A DNA stretch of 6,605 bases from Pseudomonadota bacterium (GTDB lineage Bacteria > Pseudomonadota > Alphaproteobacteria > Sphingomonadales > Sphingomonadaceae). The notes below the pieces were generated by a model, which worked only from the letters and a program-made list of their open reading frames with translations, made no database searches and was not told the DNA's origin. Shown in pieces: positions 1 to 5,997 of this stretch. Location: assembly GCA_023416515.1 (NCBI GenBank), contig JAEZHP010000135.1, positions 1-6,605 on the forward strand, written 5' to 3'. Positions within the stretch are counted from its first letter, which is position 1. Every line of letters starts with the position of its first letter. A program made the translations under genes and the position numbers.

Positions 1-147
1 GGACAGAGCAAGCCACAAGCCCCCCTACAAGCCAGCCACGATTATGTGAGATCGGGGACTGGTCATTATCCAGAAGAGAACCCTTGAACCTGATTCGTCT
101 TCCTTGGCTACAGTGGGCTGTCTGCTCTGTCCGGTGAGGGGAATGGA

Positions 148-255
148 GTGAATATTCTCATGAAACCCGCCGCACTTTCGTATAACAAAGCCGCCAGCAA
201 TTTCCATGCGAATGCCGCTACCAAAGAGCCTCCAAAACCACATTTTCACCATTAG
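148..255 (+). CDS. Possible 35-residue small protein, GTG start, with a Rha-like N-terminus
   Basis: A GTG codon is preceded by GAGGGG at 6 nt, a good Shine-Dalgarno, and opens a 35-codon frame ending in TAG. The peptide begins MNILMKPAAL, is Ala/Asn/Lys-rich and ends in a His/Pro-rich tail. Its first residues follow the same M-N-x-L-M-x-P pattern as the Rha-type gene at 1787, and the DNA matches too (CTCATGAA followed by CCCGC in both). Small phage and satellite genes sometimes share such N-terminal cassettes, which makes this frame more likely to be translated than its length suggests. An internal ATG at 160 is an alternative start. No function can be assigned. The longer antisense frame across this region has no visible ribosome binding site. 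Confidence 0.35.
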   Translation: MNILMKPAALSYNKAASNFHANAATKEPPKPHFHH

Positions 256-501
256 AAATGCTATACAATCAGATAAGCTAAGTAGATCCATTTATTAAAA
301 ATTTCAGCTACCAGCCATCAAGAAGCAGGAAGCATTCAAGTGCAGATACGGCTCCGACAGGTGTAGGCGGTTTGTCGAGTGTGTTAAACCTTCATCAATT
401 GACCGCAGTACTTCTTCCCAACCCACTGCTTCATCGGACATGCTACAGGGGGCGCCTCCCGCTTTCACATGCCCCCAAGTAAGAACGTTAGAGCATTCTT
501 C
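256..501. other. Intergenic stretch without a convincing gene
   Basis: Neither strand holds a convincing gene between the small ORF and the HEPN-like gene. A minus-strand frame from an ATG at 441 to a stop at 304 encodes 45 residues, but its only Shine-Dalgarno-like GGGAGG lies 13 nt from the ATG, too far to persuade. A 6-bp G/C inverted repeat (GGGGGC at 448-453, GCCCCC at 471-476) lies just ahead of the likely HEPN start. A TTGACC at 399-404 lacks a matching -10 element. Confidence 0.4.
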
Positions 502-1530
502 ATGACAAGTCATATTACTTCAGCAGAGGTTGCCAAAATCGCGCTAGAAATGCGTTCTCGCTTCTTAGTGCCGTTTCCGCTAGAGCCATGCATGAGTGGA
601 GTGTCAAACTGGTCACAAAGACTTCCTGCCAGCTTGAAACAGCCAATAGACGCATTCTGCGATGCCATTATAGCAACTCACGCGACGACAACACTACCGT
701 ATCAACTTGCAAGCTCTGGAGCGTCTGCAATCCATTTTCAGCGGTTTCATATGGCCGAAAGAATTCGGAGTCTGAAAGTCGGACCGTGGGAGTCTAGAAC
801 AGAAGATGAAAAGAAAGTCAGTGAAAAAAATGCGTATGAGGTTGCGTGCAATAAGTTTCATTCGTACCAGTCAAGTAGCGCAGGATTGAATGCACTTGTT
901 GAGGATCTCTCTTCAGCACTTCTAACCGCATTGAACAATTCCGCAACAGCAGAAGCGGCTGATGAACTCTTATATCAAGCCGTGGTTTCGTTATGGTCTG
1001 CGTTCGAAGTATTTGCACGAGACGAGCTGACTATTGTTCTCAATGGTTGGCCAAGTCTAACTGAAAGGCTTTTAAGCGACCCCTCCACGAAAAAACTATT
1101 TGAGCTTCCAAAAATTTCAATTGATGATCTTTCATCGGTAGATTTTGATCTATCAAAGTCAATGGGTAACGTTCTATTTGGATCGCGTGACTTCTCAGAT
1201 ATACGTACGATCAAAGCTGCATTTGGTTCGATCTGCGACGATCCCGAACTAGCAAGAGAATTGAACAGCGATCTGCTATGGCATTTAAACCAGGACCGCC
1301 ACCTAATCGTCCATAGGCGGGGCATCGTGGACAGAAGATATTTATCGGTAACGAAACGAAATGTTGAACTAGGGGATCGCATCAACGTTACTCCGGATGA
1401 AGTTGAAACTTATTTTAAGGCCACTACGAATGCAGCAACTGCGATTCTTCAGGGACTAAGCAAGGTTCTCTCCGACTCAGAAATTAATCCGGATGTCGAA
1501 GTACCGTCGGATTTACACGGAAACAGATAG
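502..1530 (+). CDS. HEPN-like protein, putative endoribonuclease (candidate defence or toxin gene)
   Basis: The protein has 342 residues from the ATG at 502. An upstream ATG at 469 would add 11 residues, but it has no purine-rich site before it, while the ATG at 502 has a weak GAG at 8 nt. The C-terminal half is largely helical. A helix around residues 160-180 carries W-S-A-F-E-V-F-A-R-D-E-L, and a later helix carries R266-H-L-I-V-H271. That is the R-x4-H pattern of HEPN ribonucleases, with the favoured polar residue (His) right after the Arg. The F-E helix followed about 90 residues later by R-H-x3-H resembles HEPN families such as RiboL-PSP-HEPN and MAE_28990-like proteins. HEPN RNases are metal-independent and act in toxin-antitoxin, abortive-infection and CRISPR systems. 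The N-terminal 110 residues match nothing I recognise. No antitoxin or nucleotidyltransferase partner lies beside it. The gene is AT-rich, which fits recent transfer. The HEPN call rests on motif reading alone. Confidence 0.62.
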   Translation: MTSHITSAEVAKIALEMRSRFLVPFPLEPCMSGVSNWSQRLPASLKQPIDAFCDAIIATHATTTLPYQLASSGASAIHFQRFHMAERIRSLKVGPWESRTEDEKKVSEKNAYEVACNKFHSYQSSSAGLNALVEDLSSALLTALNNSATAEAADELLYQAVVSLWSAFEVFARDELTIVLNGWPSLTERLLSDPSTKKLFELPKISIDDLSSVDFDLSKSMGNVLFGSRDFSDIRTIKAAFGSICDDPELARELNSDLLWHLNQDRHLIVHRRGIVDRRYLSVTKRNVELGDRINVTPDEVETYFKATTNAATAILQGLSKVLSDSEINPDVEVPSDLHGNR

Positions 1531-1570
1531 CATTCGTTTATGTGATGCCCTGTACCATTTGTTTTTTTCT

Positions 1571-1601
1571 TTGAAGGTGAACACTTCAGGTCACTCTTCA
1601 A
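1571..1601. promoter_or_regulatory. 31-bp imperfect inverted repeat, possible operator or RNA hairpin
   Basis: TTGAAG at 1571-1576 pairs with CTTCAA at 1596-1601. Inside, GTGA at 1577-1580 pairs with TCAC at 1591-1594, followed by one A/G mismatch, one C-G pair and the centre ACTTCA, with a single bulged T at 1595. About 11 pairs make this the strongest dyad in the intergenic DNA between the HEPN-like gene and the Rha-type gene. It is not a normal terminator: no T-run follows on the plus strand, and the run of seven T at 1562-1568 lies before it, becoming an A-run after it on the minus strand. A repressor site or a structured leader is possible. No binding protein is identified. Confidence 0.35.
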
Positions 1602-1786
1602 GACCCCACCAGAAGCCCCAGAAAGGGATCATGAGGCGTTCAAACGAATGAGGATTACTCTCCGCCACAACAAAGCAAAGAAGCTCTTACAGGTACTCTT
1701 ATGCATTTCCAAGCATTGGCTCCCTGTCCCTTGCTTGACCAGGTGATCGGTGCAGCTCTGTGGTGATTGTCGGGAAGAGATGACAT

Positions 1787-2203
1787 ATGAACGCACTCAT
1801 GAACCCGCAACAAGTTATCACCATGTCCAGCCGCGAGATCGCAGAGCTGACTGGTAAGCGTCACGACAATGTGATTCGAGACATTGTGGACATGGTCGAG
1901 AAGCTTTATCCCACCACTGCAGAGTATCAAGCTTTCAAAAGAGGAGTCCTCAATTTTGAGGGCACCTATTTGTCAGCGCAGAACAAGCAGATGCCTTGCT
2001 TCAATCTGCCCAAGGACATGACTCTCACCCTGATCTCTGGTTATTCAGTACCGCTGCGTCACCGCATCGTCACCCGCTGGATGGAACTGGAAGAGAAGCA
2101 GCAACCTGTGGCACTGCCGCGTACCTTTGCTGAGGCACTGCGTCTCGCAGCGGAACAGCAGGAGAAGCTTGAAGCTACTCAAAATACCGTATCAAAAGGC
2201 TAG
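1787..2203 (+). CDS. Rha-family phage regulatory protein, short form lacking a C-terminal antirepressor domain
   Basis: The 138-residue protein carries the phage Rha (pRha) domain. The N-terminal part reads S-S-R-E-I-A-E-L-T-G-K-R-H-D-N-V-I-R-D-I (14-33), a DNA-binding-like helix pair. The second half has the family signature L-P-K-D-M-T-L-T-L-I-S-G-Y-S (74-87), then L-R-H-R-I-V-T-R-W-M-E-L-E (90-102). In the family, Rha of phage phi80 interferes with growth in hosts lacking integration host factor, and many members continue into an antirepressor or KilA-C domain. Here a typical linker, L-P-R-T-F-A-E-A-L-R-L-A-A-E-Q (110-124), begins, but the frame ends 14 residues later, so the C-terminal domain is absent. 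GGGAAGAG lies about 8 nt before the ATG, supporting this start. A membrane-protein gene follows 32 bp later on the same strand and may be co-transcribed. Whether the short form is functional or a decayed remnant cannot be told here. Confidence 0.85.
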   Translation: MNALMNPQQVITMSSREIAELTGKRHDNVIRDIVDMVEKLYPTTAEYQAFKRGVLNFEGTYLSAQNKQMPCFNLPKDMTLTLISGYSVPLRHRIVTRWMELEEKQQPVALPRTFAEALRLAAEQQEKLEATQNTVSKG

Positions 2204-2235
2204 AATGACATCTCATTTTAGGGAGGCAGGGGAGA

Positions 2236-2733
2236 ATGGATACGCAAGAAGCTTTACGTCAAGAGCTTATCAGGCAAGCGACAGAGCACATAAATGAGGA
2301 CTATCAGGCATCTTTGATCAAGCTTCAAAATGAAGAACATGATCGAAATAATAAGGAGTACAACCTGTGGTCGGTAGAAACTGTTAAGCACATTGCTCTG
2401 ATCTCCCTTGCAGGTCTAGCAGGTGTTTTTGCTTTGATGACGGGGAATAAGGTAGGACAGACAGAGGCTTTCTGGTCAGCCCTTTCTTTCGCTTGCGGAA
2501 GTGTGCTGTCCACCTTGTCTATGTACTTCGCAATGAAAGACCGATGGCACGCTATGGAGCAATGCAATACGCTATTACGCCGCATTTATGCAAAGGATTT
2601 CCCAAAGCCAGAGGAATACGAGAGATCACGTAAAGTTAAAGCGATGGGGGTTTTGTCCGAGGTCACAGGATGGAGCGGTGCTATCTGCGTACTAGGTGGC
2701 GGTATATATCTATTCACTTTACTCGCTGACTGA
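2236..2733 (+). CDS. Small inner-membrane protein of unknown function, three predicted helices
   Basis: The 165-residue protein has a charged, probably helical N-terminus (1-45, rich in Glu, Gln, Arg and Lys) with no cleavable signal. Three hydrophobic segments follow: about 51-70 (K-H-I-A-L-I-S-L-A-G-L-A-G-V), 78-100 (ending S-M-Y-F-A-M) and 144-163 (Gly-rich, ending Y-L-F-T-L-L). Between the second and third lies a charged loop of about 40 residues that begins K-D-R-W-H-A-M-E and includes K-P-E-E-Y-E-R-S-R-K-V-K; by the positive-inside rule it is probably cytoplasmic. I recognise no family. The start is supported by GGGAGG with 9 nt before the ATG at 2236, plus a second AGGGGAG close to it. 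It follows the Rha gene and converges on the integrase gene with 13 bp between stops. Superinfection exclusion or abortive-infection roles are only suggestions, based on size, topology and position. Confidence 0.75.
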   Translation: MDTQEALRQELIRQATEHINEDYQASLIKLQNEEHDRNNKEYNLWSVETVKHIALISLAGLAGVFALMTGNKVGQTEAFWSALSFACGSVLSTLSMYFAMKDRWHAMEQCNTLLRRIYAKDFPKPEEYERSRKVKAMGVLSEVTGWSGAICVLGGGIYLFTLLAD

Positions 2734-2746
2734 CTCAGATTACTCC

Positions 2747-4441
2747 TTAGCCCTCATATACTCTTTCAAGCTGCAGCTCCGGAAAGCAAAGCAGCTCCAG
2801 GGAAGGACGTAGCTTCGCGATCGAGTGGTCATACCGCCTCTGCCCTGTGCTTCCTGTGGCCGTATGCCCCATGAGAGCGGCGCTAACCACATCCTCTACT
2901 CCTGCATCGGTCAGCCTCGTCCGCGAGGTATGTCGGAATGCATGGAAGTCCGTGTACCGCTTGGTGATCCCCTGTGCATTTCTGTAGCTGCGGAACCAGT
3001 CGGAAAAGTACTCTCCTGCCGGCCTACCGGGTGCCACTGGAATCGCCGGGAACAGTCGCTTATCTCCTGCCCTCTTCCTTGCCTCCACATAGTCAGAAAA
3101 TCCCAATCTAATCAGCTCCGAATGAACTGGGATGCGCCTCTGTGTGGTTAGGTTCTTGACTGAGGTTTCAGGCGTATCGTCATCCTCGTCCCCCAAGTCC
3201 TGAATGACCGACAGCGTCAAGCCGTCTTCCCCCTTCACGACATCCTCAAGGCGAAGCTGACAGAGCTCTGACTGCCGCGCTCCGGTATAGAGGCCAAGCA
3301 AAGGAACCCAGTACGCCGCATCCTTACCGGCACTGGCTGTCGTGGGTAGATTGTAGGATTTAAAAAGATCAGAATCGAAGAGCTTAACGAGATCCTCCGA
3401 AGCCCAAGGCTTCCGTGGTCTGCTTTTCTTAACCGTCACCCCATGAGCTTTCCAGGGATTCACCACGATCCAGTCTTGGTGATCACAGGCGAAATTCAGC
3501 AGGGACTTGACGTTGTCGAAGTGGTCCTTGGCTGTCTTCTGTGCCGAGCATTTCTCCAAGAGGAAGCTGATGAACTGGGTTCCGTCTGCCTTGGTCAGCT
3601 CCTTCAGAGACTTGCCGGTGAAGCACTCATTGAAGAGCTTCACCGAATAGCCCATCTTCCCCTTGGTGCTGGCAGCGGGTTGCTTCACCGACTCCCATAG
3701 AGGCACCACATCGGAGAGATGATGTAGCTTGACCCTCTCAGCGTTCACCGGACGCACAGCAGGAGTCTCGACAATCTCCCCCTGATCTCTCAGGACACGA
3801 TCCTTCCAACCCTTCCGGTAAGCTTCCAGACACCTCCTGAGAGCTGCCTTTCCATCCTCCGTTGACCAATCAACCAACAGCCCCATCTTTCGAGCCGCAG
3901 TGTCAGCAAGAGACTGCACCGCTTTGAGGTTGCGTCTTGCAAGGTTCATAGCAGAATCCCCTTCTGCCACCCTGTGGAGCCCCGCAAGAGCCTCCGCTGC
4001 CTCACTGGTCAATCCTACGGATTCAGCGGCACTTTGAGGAGACGGCCCTCTCACAGGAATACGGAACGCTTGGAAGGGTTTGGTGACATTGGCTAACGCC
4101 TGGAGAGCCTCCGAACTCTGGGAATCCTCCCTTGCTACATCATCTCCTGCCATTAACTCTGCATAAACACGTTCAGCGAGAGCCGCAGCGAGGTCTGGAG
4201 TAACGTAATCGATCTGCTGAGCGTTCAGCTCCTTCCGCCTCTGAGCGAACTCTGCCTCCTTCTCAGCGCGAATACGGTGAGCCAGAGGCCAACCAATAGC
4301 TCGCTCAAGCTTGCCCAGAGAGATGCGGAAGTCTTTGCGACCTCCATAAGCTTCACGGAGATCTTGAGGGATGATGATGCGCAGCTGGAGAGATCCACCA
4401 CGACTTGTTAACCCAAGAGGTTTTGCCACTTTGTTTTCCAT
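2747..4441 (-). CDS. Large tyrosine recombinase (site-specific integrase of the element)
   Basis: The protein is 564 residues from the ATG at 4441 and catalyses integration and excision at the tRNA-Ser site by a covalent phosphotyrosine mechanism. All catalytic positions are visible: R389 (in T-G-A-R-Q-S-E), a probable Lys near 429 in the beta-hairpin, H500-x-x-R503 (F-H-A-F-R-H-T), H526 (L-M-G-H) and nucleophile Y537 (Q-R-R-Y-D-H). The N-terminus (about 10-60, with the G-G-S-L-Q-L-R-I-I-I-P stretch) resembles the DUF6538 domain of large island integrases. The middle 240-340 fits the core-binding domain and 350-550 the catalytic domain. Residues 80-235 are a long, mostly helical insert that explains the size. 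A TTG at 4471 would add 10 residues, but the ATG fits better because the TTG version would read through a repeat. No Shine-Dalgarno precedes the ATG. The gene reads away from the tRNA and ends 13 bp from the convergent membrane-protein gene. Confidence 0.93.
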   Translation of the reverse strand: MENKVAKPLGLTSRGGSLQLRIIIPQDLREAYGGRKDFRISLGKLERAIGWPLAHRIRAEKEAEFAQRRKELNAQQIDYVTPDLAAALAERVYAELMAGDDVAREDSQSSEALQALANVTKPFQAFRIPVRGPSPQSAAESVGLTSEAAEALAGLHRVAEGDSAMNLARRNLKAVQSLADTAARKMGLLVDWSTEDGKAALRRCLEAYRKGWKDRVLRDQGEIVETPAVRPVNAERVKLHHLSDVVPLWESVKQPAASTKGKMGYSVKLFNECFTGKSLKELTKADGTQFISFLLEKCSAQKTAKDHFDNVKSLLNFACDHQDWIVVNPWKAHGVTVKKSRPRKPWASEDLVKLFDSDLFKSYNLPTTASAGKDAAYWVPLLGLYTGARQSELCQLRLEDVVKGEDGLTLSVIQDLGDEDDDTPETSVKNLTTQRRIPVHSELIRLGFSDYVEARKRAGDKRLFPAIPVAPGRPAGEYFSDWFRSYRNAQGITKRYTDFHAFRHTSRTRLTDAGVEDVVSAALMGHTATGSTGQRRYDHSIAKLRPSLELLCFPELQLERVYEG

Positions 4442-4447
4442 CGCTGA

Positions 4448-4478
4448 AATATACCAAAGTGTCACACCCAAGTGTCAC
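4448..4478 (-). promoter_or_regulatory. Possible integrase promoter giving a leaderless transcript
   Basis: On the minus strand TATATT (4448-4453) resembles a -10 element, and GTGACA (4473-4478) resembles a -35 element at a long 19-bp spacing. Six bases separate the -10 from the integrase ATG at 4441, so transcription would begin at or near the A of the ATG. This fits the absence of a Shine-Dalgarno there. The -35 falls within one of two direct repeats. The promoter is inferred from consensus similarity only. Confidence 0.35.
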
Positions 4479-4479
4479 A
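4457..4479. repeat. Two 10-bp direct repeats at the integrase start, possible recombinase arm or operator sites
   Basis: AAGTGTCACA occurs at 4457-4466 and again at 4470-4479, a 13-bp period with a 3-bp gap; read on the minus strand it is TGTGACACTT. The pair lies between the tRNA attachment region and the integrase start and overlaps the candidate integrase promoter. Tyrosine recombinases and their excision factors often use paired short direct repeats beside the core site. No further copy of the 10-mer was seen in the window. Confidence 0.5.
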
Positions 4480-4506
4480 GGAAGCTTCGCCAAGTCGTTG
4501 ATTTTG

Positions 4507-4524
4507 AAAAGATCTTTACAGATC
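4507..4524 (-). terminator. Weak intrinsic terminator after tRNA-Ser
   Basis: Reading the minus strand 13 nt after the tRNA CCA, GATCT-GTAA-AGATC forms a 5-bp stem with a 4-nt loop and is followed directly by TTTT. The stem is short and AT-rich, so it would be a weak terminator. It lies on the element side of the tRNA 3' end, so it may have arrived with the element and replaced the original tRNA terminator. Confidence 0.35.
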
Positions 4525-4536
4525 AATCACTTGAAG

Positions 4537-4626
<90 letters not shown>

Positions 4627-4711
4627 AGCAGGATTTTGGAAACCATGACTTTGCATTTCCTGATTGCTTGGCGCAAAAGCAGTTTATGTCTTCTACGTCA
4701 GGCAAGCGGGG

Positions 4712-4743
4712 ATTATACCTAAGTCATCCGCTTTTTCCAGCAA
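4712..4743 (-). promoter_or_regulatory. Probable tRNA-Ser promoter with GC-rich discriminator
   Basis: On the minus strand a perfect TATAAT (4712-4717) lies about 86 bp before the tRNA. It is followed by CCCCGC, a GC-rich discriminator typical of stable-RNA promoters under stringent control. The best -35 match, TTGCTG at 4738-4743, sits at a poor 20-bp spacing, so the -35 is uncertain. Transcription from here would give a leader of about 75-80 nt for processing. It lies just after the hemW stop. Confidence 0.55.
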
Positions 4744-4749
4744 GTATCG

Positions 4750-5997
4750 TCACATACTTTCGGATGAAGGCAGGAACATTTGCTGCAGATCATTCAGAAA
4801 GCGCTGACCCAGCAGTGTGGGACGAATAATGCGGTGATCGCGGTACAGCAAGCCCTTGGCTTCAGCTTCATCCAGCGCCTGGTCAATGGCTGTTAGTGCC
4901 ATTCCGGTTCGCTCGGCAAACAGAATGACTTCAAAGCCCTCAGTGAGCCGTAGTGCATTCAGCATGAACTCGAAAGGCAGTTCGTCGCGTGTTACTTCTA
5001 CCTCTTCGACTATGCCACCACCTTTGCGCATCGCTTCCATATACGAAGCAGGCTGCTTGTAACGTGCCTGGCGTATTACCCGGTGGGGAAATGAGAGCTT
5101 GGAGTGAGCACCGGCACCAATGCCCAGATAATCGCCGAACTGCCAGTAATTCAGATTGTGACGCGCCTGCCTGCCGGGCTGTGCGTAAGCCGAAATTTCA
5201 TAGTGCTGATAGCCGGCTGCTGCGGTTTCCTCCTCCAGCATTTCCTGCATCGCCGCGCTTTCGTCGTCGTCCGGGACTTGCGGCGGATACTTGGCAAATA
5301 CCGTATTCGGTTCCATCGTCAGGTGATACAGCGACAGATGCGGCGGCGCAAAACTCAATGCTGTACGAACATCGGCACGTGCCTGCTCCAGCGTTTGCTC
5401 TGGCAGCGCGTACATCAGGTCCAGATTGAAATTATCAAAATTGGCCTGAGCAATCTCCACCGCGTGTCTGGCCTCGTCGCCATCATGGATACGACCCAGC
5501 GCTTTGAGATGCGGCGCATGGAAACTTTGTATGCCTATGGAGAGGCGGTTGACACCGCTTTCCCGGTAGGAGCGGAATTTCTCTGCTTCGAACGTGCCTG
5601 GATTGGCTTCCATCGTCACTTCCGCCGCGATATCCAAGGGAAGCAAGCTACGGATATCGGACATCAGCCGATCCAGCCCCGCTGCAGACAGCAGGCTGGG
5701 CGTGCCGCCTCCGATAAAAACCGTATAGATCTTGCGGCCCCAAATCAGCGGCAGCGAAGTCTCCAGATCGGTGCGCAAGGCATCCAGATATTCGGTTTCC
5801 GGAATCGTGCCGCCGGCCTCGTGCGAATTGAAATCACAGTAAGGGCATTTTCGCACGCACCAGGGAATGTGCACATAGAGAGACAAGGGGGGCAGCGCAC
5901 TCAGATTGATGACGCCTGGACGCAAGTAAGTATTCGCCACATCGGCAGCATGAGGAAGCGATGGCGCGCTGTTACCTGCCGGCTTGATCGGTATCAT
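4750..5997 (-). CDS. hemW: HemW, radical-SAM haem chaperone (often misannotated as coproporphyrinogen III oxidase)
   Basis: The protein has 415 residues. HemW binds haem and a [4Fe-4S] cluster and is thought to deliver haem to respiratory enzymes; it is related to HemN but is not a confirmed coproporphyrinogen oxidase. The radical-SAM motif is C47-x3-C51-x2-C54 followed by D-F-N. HemN-type enzymes have an extra Cys after the motif; here it is absent, favouring HemW. Further landmarks are F-I-G-G-G-T-P-S (94-101), E-A-N-P-G-T (130-135), R-L-S-I-G-I-Q-S-F (151-159), N-L-D-L-M-Y-A-L-P (191-199) and Y-E-I-S-A-Y-A (266-272), then a C-terminal HemN-C-like domain. The N-terminus is about 35 residues longer than in E. 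coli HemW. The start overlaps the rdgB stop as ATGA, indicating translational coupling, with GGAAAGG about 7 nt upstream. The TGA is followed directly by the tRNA promoter region. Confidence 0.95.
   Translation of the reverse strand: MIPIKPAGNSAPSLPHAADVANTYLRPGVINLSALPPLSLYVHIPWCVRKCPYCDFNSHEAGGTIPETEYLDALRTDLETSLPLIWGRKIYTVFIGGGTPSLLSAAGLDRLMSDIRSLLPLDIAAEVTMEANPGTFEAEKFRSYRESGVNRLSIGIQSFHAPHLKALGRIHDGDEARHAVEIAQANFDNFNLDLMYALPEQTLEQARADVRTALSFAPPHLSLYHLTMEPNTVFAKYPPQVPDDDESAAMQEMLEEETAAAGYQHYEISAYAQPGRQARHNLNYWQFGDYLGIGAGAHSKLSFPHRVIRQARYKQPASYMEAMRKGGGIVEEVEVTRDELPFEFMLNALRLTEGFEVILFAERTGMALTAIDQALDEAEAKGLLYRDHRIIRPTLLGQRFLNDLQQMFLPSSESM

Larger units (their letters stand above)
1..4536. 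mobile_element. Integrase-proximal part of an island or prophage remnant inserted at tRNA-Ser (left end outside window)
   Basis: A large tyrosine recombinase gene begins about 95 bp from the 3' end of a complete tRNA-Ser and points away from it, the standard arrangement for elements that integrate into tRNA 3' ends. The genes beyond it (membrane protein, Rha-type phage regulator, HEPN-like protein) are accessory in type, and the HEPN gene is clearly AT-richer than hemW and rdgB. I found no second copy of the tRNA 3' end to the left, so the distal attachment site should lie beyond position 1. No phage structural, replication, plasmid transfer or conjugation gene is visible, so the class of element (satellite, defence island or decayed prophage) cannot be decided here. 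Confidence 0.78.

Noticed and set aside
1..132. Perfect 10-bp inverted repeat GGACAGAGCA (1-10) and TGCTCTGTCC (123-132), considered as ends of a MITE or a structured RNA.
   Set aside because: About one such pair within 150 bp is expected by chance in a window this size. There is no target duplication, and the left side is cut by the window edge.
25..291. 88-codon minus-strand frame at the left edge.
   Set aside because: It has no Shine-Dalgarno and no family features, and it is antisense to a small plus-strand ORF with a better start.
304..513. 69-codon minus-strand frame ahead of the HEPN-like gene.
   Set aside because: It overlaps the HEPN 5' end and none of its possible starts has a well-placed ribosome binding site. 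It could still be a small gene from 441, but I cannot support it.
1531..1650. 9-bp inverted repeat CATTCGTTT (1531-1539) and AAACGAATG (1642-1650).
   Set aside because: Several 9-bp pairs at this spacing are expected by chance, and pairing does not extend inward.
1735..1763. TTGACC as a -35 element for the Rha gene.
   Set aside because: No -10-like hexamer lies at 16-18 bp spacing.
4742..4759. AAGTAT/ATACTT hairpin across the hemW stop codon, considered as a terminator.
   Set aside because: Only six AT-rich pairs and no T-run follows.
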